DNA of 64,000 nucleotides, from the NCBI RefSeq assembly GCF_900537175.1, contig NZ_LS999833.1:2631249-2695248 (forward strand). The letters run 5' to 3'. The stretch comes from Lentilitoribacter sp. Alg239-R112. Its GTDB lineage: Bacteria > Pseudomonadota > Alphaproteobacteria > Rhizobiales > Rhizobiaceae. A model generated the notes under the pieces. That model had not been told where the DNA came from. It saw nothing but the letters and a program-made list of their open reading frames with translations, and made no database searches. Below are positions 38,639-48,619 of this stretch, piece after piece. Within the stretch, counting starts at the first letter, position 1; every line of letters starts with the position of its first letter. Made by a program: the position numbers and the translations under genes.

Positions 38639-39409
38639 ATGAAAATAAAAGTCATTCTCTCATTCATTGCCATCTTGTCCCTAACAGGCTGTGCTTCAAA
38701 TTCTGGAAATTGGGGGTGGTATGTCATCGATCCCACGACACCCAACGGCTATACCAACATCAAATTCTTGTTAAACGGCTTTGGCTCGACAATCTTGTTA
38801 TCAGTGATTGCCGCCATACTATCGATGGTTATCGGTATGGTCGTGGCATTGCCGGGTATGTCTGGCAATCGATGGGTGCGTTTGCCATCGCGAACCTACA
38901 TCGAATTTGTACGCGCAATTCCGCTATTGCCGATGCTTTTCTGGGTTTTTTACGGACTTCCGGTCGTGCTAAAGTCAATAGGAATTAACATAAGCATAGA
39001 TGCCTTCTGGGGCGCCATTATCACATTGGCCATATCTGACAGTGCCTTTACCGCCGAGATCTATCGCTCGGGCATCCAGTCGATAAGCAAGGGGCAGACG
39101 GAAGCTGCAAAAACGGTTGGACTAAACTACGCGCAAACCATGCGTTATGTTGTACTACCACAAGCTATCAGACGCATCCTGCCGCCATTGGCAAATCAAT
39201 TCATCTACATTGTTAAAATGTCCGCATTTGCATCTGTCATCGGAATGCAAGAGCTCACCCGCCGTGCCAACGAACTTGTGGTGACTGAATATCGCCCACT
39301 GGAAATTTATACGCTTTTGATTTTAGAATATCTGGTTCTGGTACTTATCATAAGTTTTTTTGTTCGATGGCTAGAACGCAAAATGGGCTCCGATGAAAGC
39401 AAACAATAA
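38639..39409 (+). CDS. Amino-acid ABC transporter permease with N-terminal lipobox-like sequence
   Basis: A 256-residue His/Glu/Gln-type permease. The EAA loop TEAAKTVGLNYAQTMRYVVLPQA and RAIPLLPMLFWVFYG are diagnostic. Oddly, the first 18 residues look like a lipoprotein signal (LSLTGC followed by ASNSG), ahead of the usual membrane helices. Whether this is processed or simply a first helix is not clear. It forms the pore with the ATPase encoded just upstream. A strong hairpin terminator follows the stop. Confidence 0.92.
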   Translation: MKIKVILSFIAILSLTGCASNSGNWGWYVIDPTTPNGYTNIKFLLNGFGSTILLSVIAAILSMVIGMVVALPGMSGNRWVRLPSRTYIEFVRAIPLLPMLFWVFYGLPVVLKSIGINISIDAFWGAIITLAISDSAFTAEIYRSGIQSISKGQTEAAKTVGLNYAQTMRYVVLPQAIRRILPPLANQFIYIVKMSAFASVIGMQELTRRANELVVTEYRPLEIYTLLILEYLVLVLIISFFVRWLERKMGSDESKQ

Positions 39410-39413
39410 CAAA

Positions 39414-39439
39414 AACGGCAGCTAAAAATAGCTGCCGTT
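39414..39439. terminator. Bidirectional terminator between convergent genes
   Basis: AACGGCAGCTA and TAGCTGCCGTT form a perfect 11-base stem around AAAA. The gene for the amino-acid permease ends 5 bases before it and mmsA ends 27 bases after it on the other strand. A-rich sequence on the left gives a U tract for the minus-strand direction. Confidence 0.85.
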
Positions 39440-39465
39440 CTACATTTATATTTATTGAAATAACT

Positions 39466-40968
39466 CTAGCCAAGAGTTGGCATTGTAAATTCAGGATCAG
39501 ACCTTTGACCAGACGGCCAACGTGTTGTCGTGGTTTTAATTCGAGTATAAAACCGAACACCTTCCATTCCGTGCATATGATGATCGCCAAAGATGGAAGC
39601 TTTCCATCCACCGAAACTATGAAACGCCATCGGCACTGGGATCGGAACATTGATCCCAACCATTCCAACTTCAATGTCTTGACTAAAGTTCCGCGCTACA
39701 TCCCCATCACGGGTAAATACCGCAGTACCATTGGCATATTCATGACCATGGATAAGATCAACTGCTTCCTGATAAGATTTTTTACGCACTACTGACAAAA
39801 CAGGGCCGAATATTTCTTCCTTATAGCAGGTCATATCTTCGGTCACATTATCAAGCAAAGTTCCTCCGATGAAATACCCATCTTCATATCCCTGCATATC
39901 CTGCTTAAAGGTACGGCCATCGACAACAACTTTTGCGCCTTGTGCTTCACCACTATCGATATAGCCACGAACTTTATTAAGGTGCTGTTCTGTGACCAAC
40001 GGCCCCATTTCAGACGTTCTATCGGCAGCTGGGCCAACTTTAAGTGCTTTAATCTGAGGTTCCAGCTTTTCTATCAGCGCATCAGCCACCGCATCCGTTA
40101 CAGGAACCGCAACAGAAATAGCCATACAACGTTCGCCAGCAGAGCCGTATCCTGCACCCATCAGCGCACTTGCCGCCATGTCTAAATCAGCATCAGGCAT
40201 AATGATCATATGATTTTTGGCACCACCAAGCGCCTGAACGCGCTTACCATTACTTGTACCAGTTTGATAAATATATTGCGCAATCGGCGTTGAACCAACA
40301 AAACTAACAGCTTTGACATCTGCATTGGTCAAAAGCGCATCAACAGCCTCTTTATCGCCTTGCACAACATTAAACACGCCATCTGGCAGACCAGCTTCTT
40401 TCAGCCATTCAGCCATTAATAGTGAAACAGACGGATCACGTTCAGATGGTTTGAGAACAAACGTGTTACCCGTCACCAATGCGATAGGCCACATCCACAT
40501 AGGAACCATTGCCGGAAAGTTAAATGGTGTAATCCCTGCACAAACACCCAGTGATTGGCGGATCATATGACTATCAACACCAGTACCGACATTCTCAGAA
40601 AATTCGCCCTTTAAGAAACTTGGTGCGCTTGTCGCAAATTCGACAACTTCCAAACCGCGTGTCACTTCACCCAAAGCATCATCATGGGTTTTGCCATGTT
40701 CAGATGAGATTGCCTCTGCCATTTGATCCGCGCGTTCCCACAAAATGGACTTAAAACGATCCATTATTCGAGCGCGACGTAATGCTGGTGTTTTCGACCA
40801 CTCAGGCCAAGCAGCTTTAGCAGCAGCAACAACTGCATCGACTTCGGCAGATGAAGCAAGCGCGACAGTCTTTTCCGACGTTCCGGTAGCAGGGTTAAAT
40901 ACGGGCTGCGAACGTCCGGATGTACCAGCGACGAAAGCGCCATTCATAAAATGAGCAATCTCAGTCAT
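39466..40968 (-). CDS. mmsA: CoA-acylating methylmalonate-semialdehyde dehydrogenase
   Basis: A 500-residue aldehyde dehydrogenase of the MmsA/IolA type, which converts methylmalonate or malonate semialdehyde, NAD and CoA to propionyl- or acetyl-CoA with CO2 in valine and inositol breakdown. Catalytic cysteine in GSAGERCMAIS, NAD-binding FVGSTPIAQYI and substrate motif PFNFPAMVPMWM are present; all are typical of MMSDH. Start is ATG 40968 with AAGGAGAATAAT directly upstream; the longer frame from 41004 lacks support. No other valine or inositol genes are adjacent. Divergent from a LysR gene that may regulate it. Confidence 0.94.
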   Translation of the reverse strand: MTEIAHFMNGAFVAGTSGRSQPVFNPATGTSEKTVALASSAEVDAVVAAAKAAWPEWSKTPALRRARIMDRFKSILWERADQMAEAISSEHGKTHDDALGEVTRGLEVVEFATSAPSFLKGEFSENVGTGVDSHMIRQSLGVCAGITPFNFPAMVPMWMWPIALVTGNTFVLKPSERDPSVSLLMAEWLKEAGLPDGVFNVVQGDKEAVDALLTNADVKAVSFVGSTPIAQYIYQTGTSNGKRVQALGGAKNHMIIMPDADLDMAASALMGAGYGSAGERCMAISVAVPVTDAVADALIEKLEPQIKALKVGPAADRTSEMGPLVTEQHLNKVRGYIDSGEAQGAKVVVDGRTFKQDMQGYEDGYFIGGTLLDNVTEDMTCYKEEIFGPVLSVVRKKSYQEAVDLIHGHEYANGTAVFTRDGDVARNFSQDIEVGMVGINVPIPVPMAFHSFGGWKASIFGDHHMHGMEGVRFYTRIKTTTTRWPSGQRSDPEFTMPTLG

Positions 40969-41015
40969 ATTATTCTCCTTTGGTTGCCGCCAACTTATCG
41001 ACATTTAATATCCGC

Positions 41016-41025
41016 GTATATATAC
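41016..41025. promoter_or_regulatory. Palindrome in mmsA-lysR divergent promoter
   Basis: GTATATATAC is a perfect 10-base palindrome midway in the 96-base gap between divergent mmsA and the LysR gene. It could be part of a LysR operator, though a single short AT palindrome is weak evidence. Confidence 0.25.
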
Positions 41026-41064
41026 AATAAGCATGACTTGATATTCATAAATGTAGGTAACATC

Positions 41065-41964
41065 ATGAACTGGGACGATGCAAAATACTTCTTAGCAGTC
41101 GCACGCGCAGGCCAAATGTTAAGTGCCGCAAGTCGGTTGGGTGTAAGCCAAGCTACGTTAAGTCGCCGTATAACATCGCTCGAACAGGCTTTGGACTGCA
41201 GATTATTTGATCGCAGCACAGGCGGCTGTATTTTGACCAATAACGGCAATATGCTTTTAGAGGTAGCTGAGCGAATAGAAGCAGAGTTCATCAACGTTCC
41301 CACATTGGTAAGGGGTTCCCAAAGTGATGTTTCAGGCACAGTTCGAATTGGTGCACCCGATGGTTTCGGCGTGGCTTTTCTATCCCGACACCTGCATCAT
41401 TTAACGACGGAAAACCCTGACCTTGATGTCCAACTTGTTCCCATTCCCCGGAGCTTTTCCTTATCACAACGGGAAGCTGATATTGCCGTTATGGTAGGGC
41501 GGCCAGAAAAGGGACGCCTGCTTTCACGAAAATTAGTAGATTACTCGCTTGGGCTTTATGCATCCAAAGCCTATCTGGAGCAGTCGGGAATACCCGCCAC
41601 CTTAGCTGATTTATCAGAACACAAACTTATCGGATATGTAGAGGATCTCATCTTTGCACCTGCACTAAACTATACCTCCGACTTCTTACGCGGTTGGCAT
41701 TCCAAAATTGAGATATCCAGCGCTCTGGGCCAGTTCGAGGCTGTTAAATCAGGTGCCGGAATTGGCGTCCTACATGATTTCATGGCATTATCCGACGAAA
41801 GCATAGTGCGCCTATTCCCGCAAAACTCAGTCCACCGCAGCTACTACACCGTTTGGCATGAAAGTATGAAAAACACACGCCGAATTGCCACCGTTGCTCA
41901 ATTTCTTGATAAAATTGCACTCACCAATAAATCACTCTTTTGTCCAGAGTTTGCAAACTCATAA
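41065..41964 (+). CDS. LysR-family transcriptional regulator
   Basis: A 299-residue regulator. Residues 1-60 are the LysR winged helix (MNWDDAKYFLAVARAG, LGVSQATLSRRITSLE). The rest is a periplasmic-binding-type effector domain. I chose ATG 41065 because LysR proteins begin at this point and AGGTAA lies upstream; the frame from 40951 would overlap the mmsA start region. Its likely target is the divergent mmsA; the effector is unknown. The next gene downstream, on the other strand, is only 5 bases from its stop. Confidence 0.92.
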   Translation: MNWDDAKYFLAVARAGQMLSAASRLGVSQATLSRRITSLEQALDCRLFDRSTGGCILTNNGNMLLEVAERIEAEFINVPTLVRGSQSDVSGTVRIGAPDGFGVAFLSRHLHHLTTENPDLDVQLVPIPRSFSLSQREADIAVMVGRPEKGRLLSRKLVDYSLGLYASKAYLEQSGIPATLADLSEHKLIGYVEDLIFAPALNYTSDFLRGWHSKIEISSALGQFEAVKSGAGIGVLHDFMALSDESIVRLFPQNSVHRSYYTVWHESMKNTRRIATVAQFLDKIALTNKSLFCPEFANS

Positions 41965-41969
41965 AACAT

Positions 41970-43700
41970 CTAGCTGCGAATAAATTCAACTGATGGTGTT
42001 TGCTGTAAAAGGGAAATACTATAGTCCGCCGTGGGGCCAGCAAAAAACGCCTCAACATCGCCAGTCTCAACCAAAGTGCCATTCTTCAAGACAGCAATTC
42101 GGTCAGACATTTGCCTGATCACCGCCAAATTGTGACTTATAAACAAGATCGAAAGCCCGAAACTATCTTGAATATCTTTCAAGAGGTTGAGCATCTGCGC
42201 TTGTATTGAAACATCGAGCGCTGACGTGGGTTCATCGCAAATTAAAAACTCTGGTCGAGCAACAAGCGCACGCGCCACTGCGATACGCTGGCGTTGCCCG
42301 CCAGAAAATTGGTGCGGAAATTTCAACATGGCTCGTTGGGGCATTTCAACAAGCTCCAATACCGAGGCAATGATCTTACGTCTTTCCTCATTATCAGATG
42401 CAAGCTTAAAAAAACGAATAGGCTCACCTATGATATTCTCAACACTTCGACGATTATTAAGTGATGAGTAAGGATCTTGAAAAATCATCTGGATTTTTCG
42501 ACGTGCATCATGATCTCGCGGACGATGGCGACCATAGCCCAATGCCTCTCCTTCAAACTCTATTGTGCCCGCGGAAGGTTTAACAAGACCAACAATTGAT
42601 TTTGCAAGAGTAGATTTTCCAGACCCACTCTCACCGATAACACCAACTGTTTCACCACGCCGAACTTCCAAGGACACATCCTTTAGCGCTTTAAAGCCAA
42701 TTTTCTTTTGCCATACAAATGGAGCCTGCGAATGAAAAGTTACATCTACGTTTTGAACCGATAAAACAATATCCGTATTTGCCTCAGATCTTGAGCCACT
42801 AAGGAGCCAATCAGAGGCGAATTCCGATGAGGCGCCTTCAACGCGCCAAAGGAGTTCTGGTGTTGAAAGCTCAGGTTTGTCTGCCAGAATATTTGTAAAC
42901 CGATCGAGTTTCTTGCCAAGCTGCGGGACTGCGGCCATCAACGCTTTAGTGTATTCTTCTGAAGGTGATTGCAACACTTGTCGCGTGGGGCCACTTTCCA
43001 CTAATTTGCCATTACGAAGAACAGTTACATTATCGGTTATCTTCGCAATTACACCGATATCATGCGTGATAAGAATGAAACCGACTTTTCGCTTATCGGC
43101 AAGTTCTCTTATCAAATCCAATATTTGGTTTTGAATTGCAACATCAAGAGCCGTTGTTGGCTCATCGGCAACAATTAAGTCGGGATTGGTACAAAGCGCC
43201 AAAGCAATAACAACACGCTGCCTCATTCCTCCAGAAAACTGGTGCGGATAGTCGCCCATCCGCGCTTCGGCATCGTGAATACCTGTCTCTTCCAGCAAGT
43301 GAATTGCCTCTTGGCGTGCTTCTTTAACCCCAAGCTTTGAATGTTGCCGAATAGTTTCAAGCAACTGATCTTCAATGGTAAGAAGCGGGTTCAAAGACGT
43401 TTGAGGGTCCTGAAAAATCATTGAAATTTTTGCGCCACGTATTTTATGATACGCGCTTTGCGATATTGCGCGCAAATCCATCCCTTGAAAATCAACAGTA
43501 CCTTCTGCGATATAACCCGGGTTTGGAATAAGCCCAATGATCGCCGCACCAATGGTTGATTTACCCGCGCCAGACTCACCAACAAGACCATGAATTTCGC
43601 CAGGCTCCAACGATAGGTTTATATTTTTAATCGCCTGAAAAATCCCAAAACGAGTTGGATATTCAACCGTTAAATTCTGTAGATTCAATAATGCACCCAT
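41970..43700 (-). CDS. Dipeptide-type ABC transporter, fused double ATP-binding protein
   Basis: A 576-residue fusion of two OppD/OppF-like ATPases. Domain 1 (about 1-260): Walker [10 protein letters not shown], signature FSGGMRQRV, Walker [13 protein letters not shown]. Domain 2 (about 300-576): [30 protein letters not shown]. Each has the oligopeptide-family FQDP Q-loop. Start is ATG 43700, overlapping the stop of the second permease gene in TGATG. Imports peptides, nickel or glycosides; which is not known. The matching binding protein is divergent at 45730. Confidence 0.93.
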   Translation of the reverse strand: MGALLNLQNLTVEYPTRFGIFQAIKNINLSLEPGEIHGLVGESGAGKSTIGAAIIGLIPNPGYIAEGTVDFQGMDLRAISQSAYHKIRGAKISMIFQDPQTSLNPLLTIEDQLLETIRQHSKLGVKEARQEAIHLLEETGIHDAEARMGDYPHQFSGGMRQRVVIALALCTNPDLIVADEPTTALDVAIQNQILDLIRELADKRKVGFILITHDIGVIAKITDNVTVLRNGKLVESGPTRQVLQSPSEEYTKALMAAVPQLGKKLDRFTNILADKPELSTPELLWRVEGASSEFASDWLLSGSRSEANTDIVLSVQNVDVTFHSQAPFVWQKKIGFKALKDVSLEVRRGETVGVIGESGSGKSTLAKSIVGLVKPSAGTIEFEGEALGYGRHRPRDHDARRKIQMIFQDPYSSLNNRRSVENIIGEPIRFFKLASDNEERRKIIASVLELVEMPQRAMLKFPHQFSGGQRQRIAVARALVARPEFLICDEPTSALDVSIQAQMLNLLKDIQDSFGLSILFISHNLAVIRQMSDRIAVLKNGTLVETGDVEAFFAGPTADYSISLLQQTPSVEFIRS

Positions 43701-44617
43701 CAACGAAGCCTCGGATTTAAAACAGTTCGCGCAAAATCACCAAGGATATTGATTGAAATAATAAGAACAATGAGCATCATGGAAGGAAAAACGACAATCC
43801 ACCACTCGCCGGAAAATATATATTCAGTACCTATGCGAATAAGAGTTCCAAGAGACGGTTGATTTGGCGGAACACCAACACCCAGAAAACTTAATGTTGC
43901 CTCCAGTAATATCGCGACAGCTAAATCGACTGTTCCGATAACCAAGAGCGGACCCATAATATTGGGCAATATCGCAACTGCCATAATTCGAATCGGGTGC
44001 AGCCCCATAATCTCAGCCGCTTGAACATACTCTTTATTGCGCTCGACAAAGGTTGACGCACGAGCAGTTCGTGCAAAATTAACCCATAGCGAAAGTCCAA
44101 TTGCTATGGTCAAGACCACGAGCAAAAGGTCTTCATGTTGTTCACGTGGCAAAATCCCCCGAGCAATCCCATCAACCAAAAGCGCAGTTAGAATCGCTGG
44201 TAAACTTAACTGGACATCAGCTATTCTCATGATTACTGAATCAAATTTCCCGCCTACATATCCAGCAACTATTCCTAGGCTTGTACCAACCACTGCTGCA
44301 AAAATAACGGAAAACAAACCAACCATTAGGGATAGACGCGTGCCATATAATATGGATGAGAATAGATCTCGCCCCTGATCATCCGTTCCAATAAAATAAC
44401 GAGGATCTCCACCATCCGAAAAACTCGGCGGCAAAAAGCTATCCAGAATATCAAACGTTGCCAAATCATAAGGATCTGTTGGAGAAAGGAGTGGAGCAAA
44501 AATTGCAGATAGGATCGAAAGTGCAGCTATAATAAACGCAATCTGACTGATGCGAGAATTTAAAAACAAGTAGATCAGCTCATTTTCCAACTTGATACGC
44601 TGCCAGTATTTAATCAT
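43700..44617 (-). CDS. Peptide-type ABC permease, DppC/OppC family
   Basis: A 305-residue permease with the DppC N-terminal motif GTDDQGRDLFSSILYG and EAA-loop equivalent YVQAAEIMGLHPIRI. Six membrane helices. It overlaps the ATPase start and its own ATG shares one base with the stop of the DppB-type gene (TAATG), so the three genes are translationally linked. Confidence 0.93.
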   Translation of the reverse strand: MIKYWQRIKLENELIYLFLNSRISQIAFIIAALSILSAIFAPLLSPTDPYDLATFDILDSFLPPSFSDGGDPRYFIGTDDQGRDLFSSILYGTRLSLMVGLFSVIFAAVVGTSLGIVAGYVGGKFDSVIMRIADVQLSLPAILTALLVDGIARGILPREQHEDLLLVVLTIAIGLSLWVNFARTARASTFVERNKEYVQAAEIMGLHPIRIMAVAILPNIMGPLLVIGTVDLAVAILLEATLSFLGVGVPPNQPSLGTLIRIGTEYIFSGEWWIVVFPSMMLIVLIISINILGDFARTVLNPRLR

Positions 44618-45594
44618 TACGCAGCCTCCGCTTTAAGGCGAACACGGGGGTCTATGACGAAATAGAGCACATCTACGATCAGATTGATGATGACGAAAAT
44701 CAACGCAATCACCACAAGGTAAACAGACATAACTGGAATATCGACATACTTGATACTATCAAGAAACAACAAACCCATACCCGGCCACTGAAACACGCTT
44801 TCCGTCACAATAGAAAACGCTATAACACCACCGAATTGTAGGCCAATAATTGTGACAACAGGTATCATCGAATTGCCCAGTGCGTGCCTATAATGCACAG
44901 TGCGATAATCAATACCACGCGCGATCGCAAACTTTATAAAGTCAGTATTCATCACGTCTTGCATTTCAGACCGCACTAAACGCATGGTGAGCGTGAGTTG
45001 ATAAATCCCGAGAGTGAGAGCCGGCAAAATAAGTGCCCGCAAACCATCAATTGTGAGAAAATTTGTTCGCCACCAGCCAATTTGCACCGTTTCGCCACGC
45101 CCAAAAGTCGGCAACCATCCAAGCTGTACACCAAAAATAAAGATCAGAAATATTCCAATAACAAATGTTGGAATTGATATCCCGATAAGGGTCGAGACTA
45201 GAATAGAATTTGCCAAGACACCATCACTCTTAAGCGCTGTGTAAACACCGGCTGGCACTCCAACAATCAGAGATATCAGAAGCGACACGAGGCCAAGTTC
45301 AATTGTAGCAGGTATTCTTGCAAGCAACATCTCACCAATCGGCTGGCGCGTGCGATAGGAGAATCCAAATTCACCTTCAACGAGATTGCCCAAAAATCGC
45401 AGATATTGTGATATAATGGGATCATTTAGTCCAAGCTGTTGACGTAAGCGCTCTTGATCTTCAATCGAAGTTTCCTGTCCAACCATCACAGCAACAGGGT
45501 CGCCCACAAACCGAAACAAGGCAAATGCCAATAAGCTTACAGCAAGCATGACAAATATTGATTGTATTAAACGTCGAACAACAAAACCTGTCAT
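44617..45594 (-). CDS. Peptide-type ABC permease, DppB/OppB family
   Basis: A 325-residue permease. GDPVAVMVGQETSIEDQERLRQQLGL, seen as GDPVAVMVG and LRQQLGLNDP, is the classical OppB N-terminal loop. Start is ATG 45594 (MTGFVVRRLIQS), which has GGGAG about 7 bases upstream; the frame opens at 45636 but the earlier part is not family-like. First gene of the permease-ATPase operon, divergent from the binding-protein gene. Confidence 0.93.
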   Translation of the reverse strand: MTGFVVRRLIQSIFVMLAVSLLAFALFRFVGDPVAVMVGQETSIEDQERLRQQLGLNDPIISQYLRFLGNLVEGEFGFSYRTRQPIGEMLLARIPATIELGLVSLLISLIVGVPAGVYTALKSDGVLANSILVSTLIGISIPTFVIGIFLIFIFGVQLGWLPTFGRGETVQIGWWRTNFLTIDGLRALILPALTLGIYQLTLTMRLVRSEMQDVMNTDFIKFAIARGIDYRTVHYRHALGNSMIPVVTIIGLQFGGVIAFSIVTESVFQWPGMGLLFLDSIKYVDIPVMSVYLVVIALIFVIINLIVDVLYFVIDPRVRLKAEAA

Positions 45595-45729
45595 AAAGCA
45601 CTCCCAATCGAGTGATCTTGCCAAGTTAAATTGCATTTGGCTAGCGAAATTTTAAACTAGTCACGAGAGATTACATATGCTTAGCTCCCGCTACGCCTCA
45701 CCCGATCAAAAACCATTAGTGGGAGAACT

Positions 45730-47304
45730 ATGATGAAAATACTAGGCATTTCCGGAGTTGCACTCATTACGCTGTCGCTCTCAGTCAGCTCATTGTCAGC
45801 TGAAACATTTAGATGGGCGGGTAAAACTGACCCGCAAACTATGGATCCGCACGCTGTTAGCTCTGCACCCGTGTTGGGATTCCTTAATAATATTTATGAA
45901 GGCCTTGTTCGCAGAAACAAGCAAATGAAGATCGAAGCATCTCTTGCGGAAAGCTGGGAACCGTTGGGTTTGGATGGCTGGCGCTTTAACCTGCGAAAGG
46001 GTGTTAAATTTCAGGATGGATCAGACTTCAATGCAGAGGATGTAATGTTTTCTTACGAGCGCGCTGCTTCCGAAGAATCGGACGTACGCTCCTGGTTTGC
46101 AGTTGTATCTGAAGTCATCGTGCAAGATGATTACACAATTGACTTTATGACCAAAGCACCAAACCCACTCTTTCCAAATAGTATCGCGAATTTCCTGATC
46201 ATGGATAAGACATGGACGGAGAGCAATGACGCGGCACGACCTTCAAAAGAAGCTGAAAACTTTGCGACACGTAACGCAAACGGAACCGGCGCATTTGCAT
46301 TAACATCTCGCGATCCCGGGGTACGCACAACCTTGGCACCATATGCAGGTTGGTGGGGTGAAATGGAAAGCAATGTAACTGAAGCCATCTATACTCCGAT
46401 TGGCGAGGCTTCAACAGGAATTGCCGCACTTTTGTCCGGCGAAATAGATATGATCGAGCCAATTCCTCTACAAGATGTACCACGCATGAAGCAACGTTCT
46501 GGCTTTACTGTGCATGAAGGGGTGGAAGCACGTGTTTTGATGTTTGGTTTCGGTCATGAATCAAATGTGCTTAAATATTCAAATGAAACAAGTGACAAAA
46601 ATCCGTTTCAGGATGCACGTGTCCGTAAGGCCATCTATCAAGCTATTGATGTGAACGCTTTAACAAGCAAAGTTATGCGCGGAACAGCTGCACCAGCATC
46701 CCAACTCGTATCTAAAGATATGCAAGGGTATTCAACAAGTTTGGCGGATCGCTTTCCACTTGATGTCGAGGCATCTAAGAAATTACTCGCCGAAGCGGGG
46801 TATCCAAATGGGTTTTCCTTTGGTCTCATGTGCCCGAATGATCGGTATATAAATGACGAAGCTATTTGTCGTACAACAGCGTCTATGCTCGCAAAAATTG
46901 GTGTTGAAGCTAAATTAACAACGATGCCGGTCCGTAGTTATTGGTCCGAACTGCGTGCAGATAATTTCGACATGTATCTTCTTGGATGGGCACCAGGTAC
47001 ATTTGATGCAGAGCAACCATTGCGCTTTCTTGCATCGACGCCAAACAAGGAGAAAAAACTTGGTTCATGGAACTTCGGCGGTTACTCAAATGCACGAGTT
47101 GATGAATTGCTGCCGATGATACAAACGGAAATTGATGATGAAAAACGTCAGGCAATGATTGATGAAGCTCATAAGCTCATTCAAGATGAAGTTGCTTATA
47201 TTCCGATGTATGTTCAACCGCTCATCTGGGCGACAAAAGACAATATTTCTTTGACACAACGAACAGATAATTTCTTTATTCTGCGCTGGGTAACAGTCAA
47301 CTAA
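45730..47304 (+). CDS. Peptide-type ABC transporter substrate-binding protein (family 5)
   Basis: A 524-residue periplasmic binding protein with signal peptide ending near SSLSAE. TDPQTMDPH, NNIYEGLVRRNKQ and LAESWEPL are the usual SBP-family-5 N-terminal motifs, and a LRKGVKFQDGSDFNAEDV segment follows. It serves the permease and ATPases on the opposite strand. It has a cysteine pair (MCPNDRYINDEAIC) within the ligand domain. Upstream GGGAG precedes two consecutive ATG codons at 45730 and 45733. A strong hairpin terminator follows. Confidence 0.93.
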   Translation: MMKILGISGVALITLSLSVSSLSAETFRWAGKTDPQTMDPHAVSSAPVLGFLNNIYEGLVRRNKQMKIEASLAESWEPLGLDGWRFNLRKGVKFQDGSDFNAEDVMFSYERAASEESDVRSWFAVVSEVIVQDDYTIDFMTKAPNPLFPNSIANFLIMDKTWTESNDAARPSKEAENFATRNANGTGAFALTSRDPGVRTTLAPYAGWWGEMESNVTEAIYTPIGEASTGIAALLSGEIDMIEPIPLQDVPRMKQRSGFTVHEGVEARVLMFGFGHESNVLKYSNETSDKNPFQDARVRKAIYQAIDVNALTSKVMRGTAAPASQLVSKDMQGYSTSLADRFPLDVEASKKLLAEAGYPNGFSFGLMCPNDRYINDEAICRTTASMLAKIGVEAKLTTMPVRSYWSELRADNFDMYLLGWAPGTFDAEQPLRFLASTPNKEKKLGSWNFGGYSNARVDELLPMIQTEIDDEKRQAMIDEAHKLIQDEVAYIPMYVQPLIWATKDNISLTQRTDNFFILRWVTVN

Positions 47305-47324
47305 ACCAGAATATACTATCGAAT

Positions 47325-47350
47325 AAAAACCCGCTATATGCGGGTTTTTT
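47325..47350. terminator. Bidirectional intrinsic terminator
   Basis: AAAACCCGC, loop TATAT, GCGGGTTTTTT. It follows the peptide-binding-protein gene by about 20 bases and ends just before the stop of minus-strand phnM, and has a U tract in both directions. Confidence 0.9.
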
Positions 47351-47351
47351 A

Positions 47352-48545
47352 TTAAGCGACGCGAACTCCACCAACCCAAAGACCTCTCGTCAGCGGCAAG
47401 CTCTCAATAAGGCCGAACCTGAGCAAATCAGCACGCTTTCCAACTTCTAAAACCCCACGATCATCTAAACTTGCTGCTTTTGCAGGAGCGGCAGTTGCTT
47501 TGGCTAGACCATTAGCCATATTGCCGCTTTCAAGTCCAAGACGCACGCAAGCAGCGAGAAGAGACGATGGCGCATAATCAGAGCTAAAAATATCAAGCAA
47601 ATCATGCTCCACTAACTCATGCGCGGCAACATTGCCGGAGTGAGAACCGCCCCGCAGCAGATTTGGTGCACCCATCATAACACCGATACGACTTGCATTA
47701 CATTCGCGAGCAGCTTCCAAAGTCGTTGGGAACTCCGCTACACCAACGCCTATTTTAACTGATTCTACAACATCACTTTGTGTTGTATCATCATGGCTGG
47801 CGAGAATAGCACCCAGATTACGACCCATCTCTGCTGCTGCCTTATTGTGCTTCTCGCCATTCTCCTGCTGTAGCTTTCTCAATCTACCAAAATGGGCTTC
47901 AATTTCATCATCCGTCATAGAGTGTTTGCCGCGGAGATATTCAGCCAGTTTTTCCGTATCACGAAATTGTCTTTGCCCGGGCGTGTGATCCATAAGACTT
48001 ACAATTCCGACTTGGTCATTTTGATCGAATTCTTCTATTTCTTCGAGAAGCGTTTCAGAACAAATTTCCGCCCGTAGATGCAGAAGGTGGTTTATGCGAA
48101 GCATGTTCTGATTGCGCATGAAACTTATATTCGTTGCAACTTCACGCGCATATTTTTTATACCCACCGCGTTTTCCTTCAGATGGAAGTGAACCGACGCG
48201 CAGCGCATCGAAGACTGTCGTAATTCCTACGCTCGCCAGTTCCGCATCATGTGATGAAATAGCAGCATATGGCGGCCAATGCGCACCGGGGCGTGGCTGT
48301 AAGTGCCGCTCCAGATTATCCGTGTGAAGCTCCACAAGTCCGGGAGACAAATAATCCCCTTCGCAATCGATACTATTGCCAGCGCTTATTACACCGGACG
48401 TATCAATATCCGCAATCAATCCATTTTCTACACGGAGAGAGCCTTTTACAATCTCATGACCAAGAACAAGATTTGCATTCGTGAAAACAACATCATCTGA
48501 TGCAAGTAAGTTGTTTTGACTATCTATAACCTGATGATTGTTCAT
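47352..48545 (-). CDS. phnM: Alpha-D-ribose 1-methylphosphonate 5-triphosphate diphosphatase
   Basis: A 397-residue amidohydrolase-superfamily enzyme. PhnM removes pyrophosphate from the ribose-triphosphate phosphonate made by PhnGHIL, giving the C-P lyase substrate. Metal-site signatures are GLVELHTDNLERH near 75, the later LMDHTPGQRQF, and SSDYAPSSLLAA near the C-terminus, all characteristic of PhnM. It is separated from phnN by a gene on the opposite strand, so it needs its own promoter. The intervening spacer has a perfect palindrome at 48570-48583. Confidence 0.95.
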   Translation of the reverse strand: MNNHQVIDSQNNLLASDDVVFTNANLVLGHEIVKGSLRVENGLIADIDTSGVISAGNSIDCEGDYLSPGLVELHTDNLERHLQPRPGAHWPPYAAISSHDAELASVGITTVFDALRVGSLPSEGKRGGYKKYAREVATNISFMRNQNMLRINHLLHLRAEICSETLLEEIEEFDQNDQVGIVSLMDHTPGQRQFRDTEKLAEYLRGKHSMTDDEIEAHFGRLRKLQQENGEKHNKAAAEMGRNLGAILASHDDTTQSDVVESVKIGVGVAEFPTTLEAARECNASRIGVMMGAPNLLRGGSHSGNVAAHELVEHDLLDIFSSDYAPSSLLAACVRLGLESGNMANGLAKATAAPAKAASLDDRGVLEVGKRADLLRFGLIESLPLTRGLWVGGVRVA

Positions 48546-48569
48546 ACAAAATCCTATATCGTAATAATG

Positions 48570-48583
48570 CTGTAATATTACAG
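48570..48583. promoter_or_regulatory. Perfect 14-base palindrome between phnM and the 2H gene
   Basis: CTGTAAT-ATTACAG is a perfect inverted repeat in the 74-base gap between divergent phnM and the 2H phosphoesterase-like gene. Placement suits a shared operator. It differs from a PhoB box, which is a direct repeat, and from the CTAGACAA sites before phnG. Confidence 0.4.
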
Positions 48584-48619
48584 TGTTTGATGGGGTTAAA
48601 CTAAATATGGAACAGTTTT

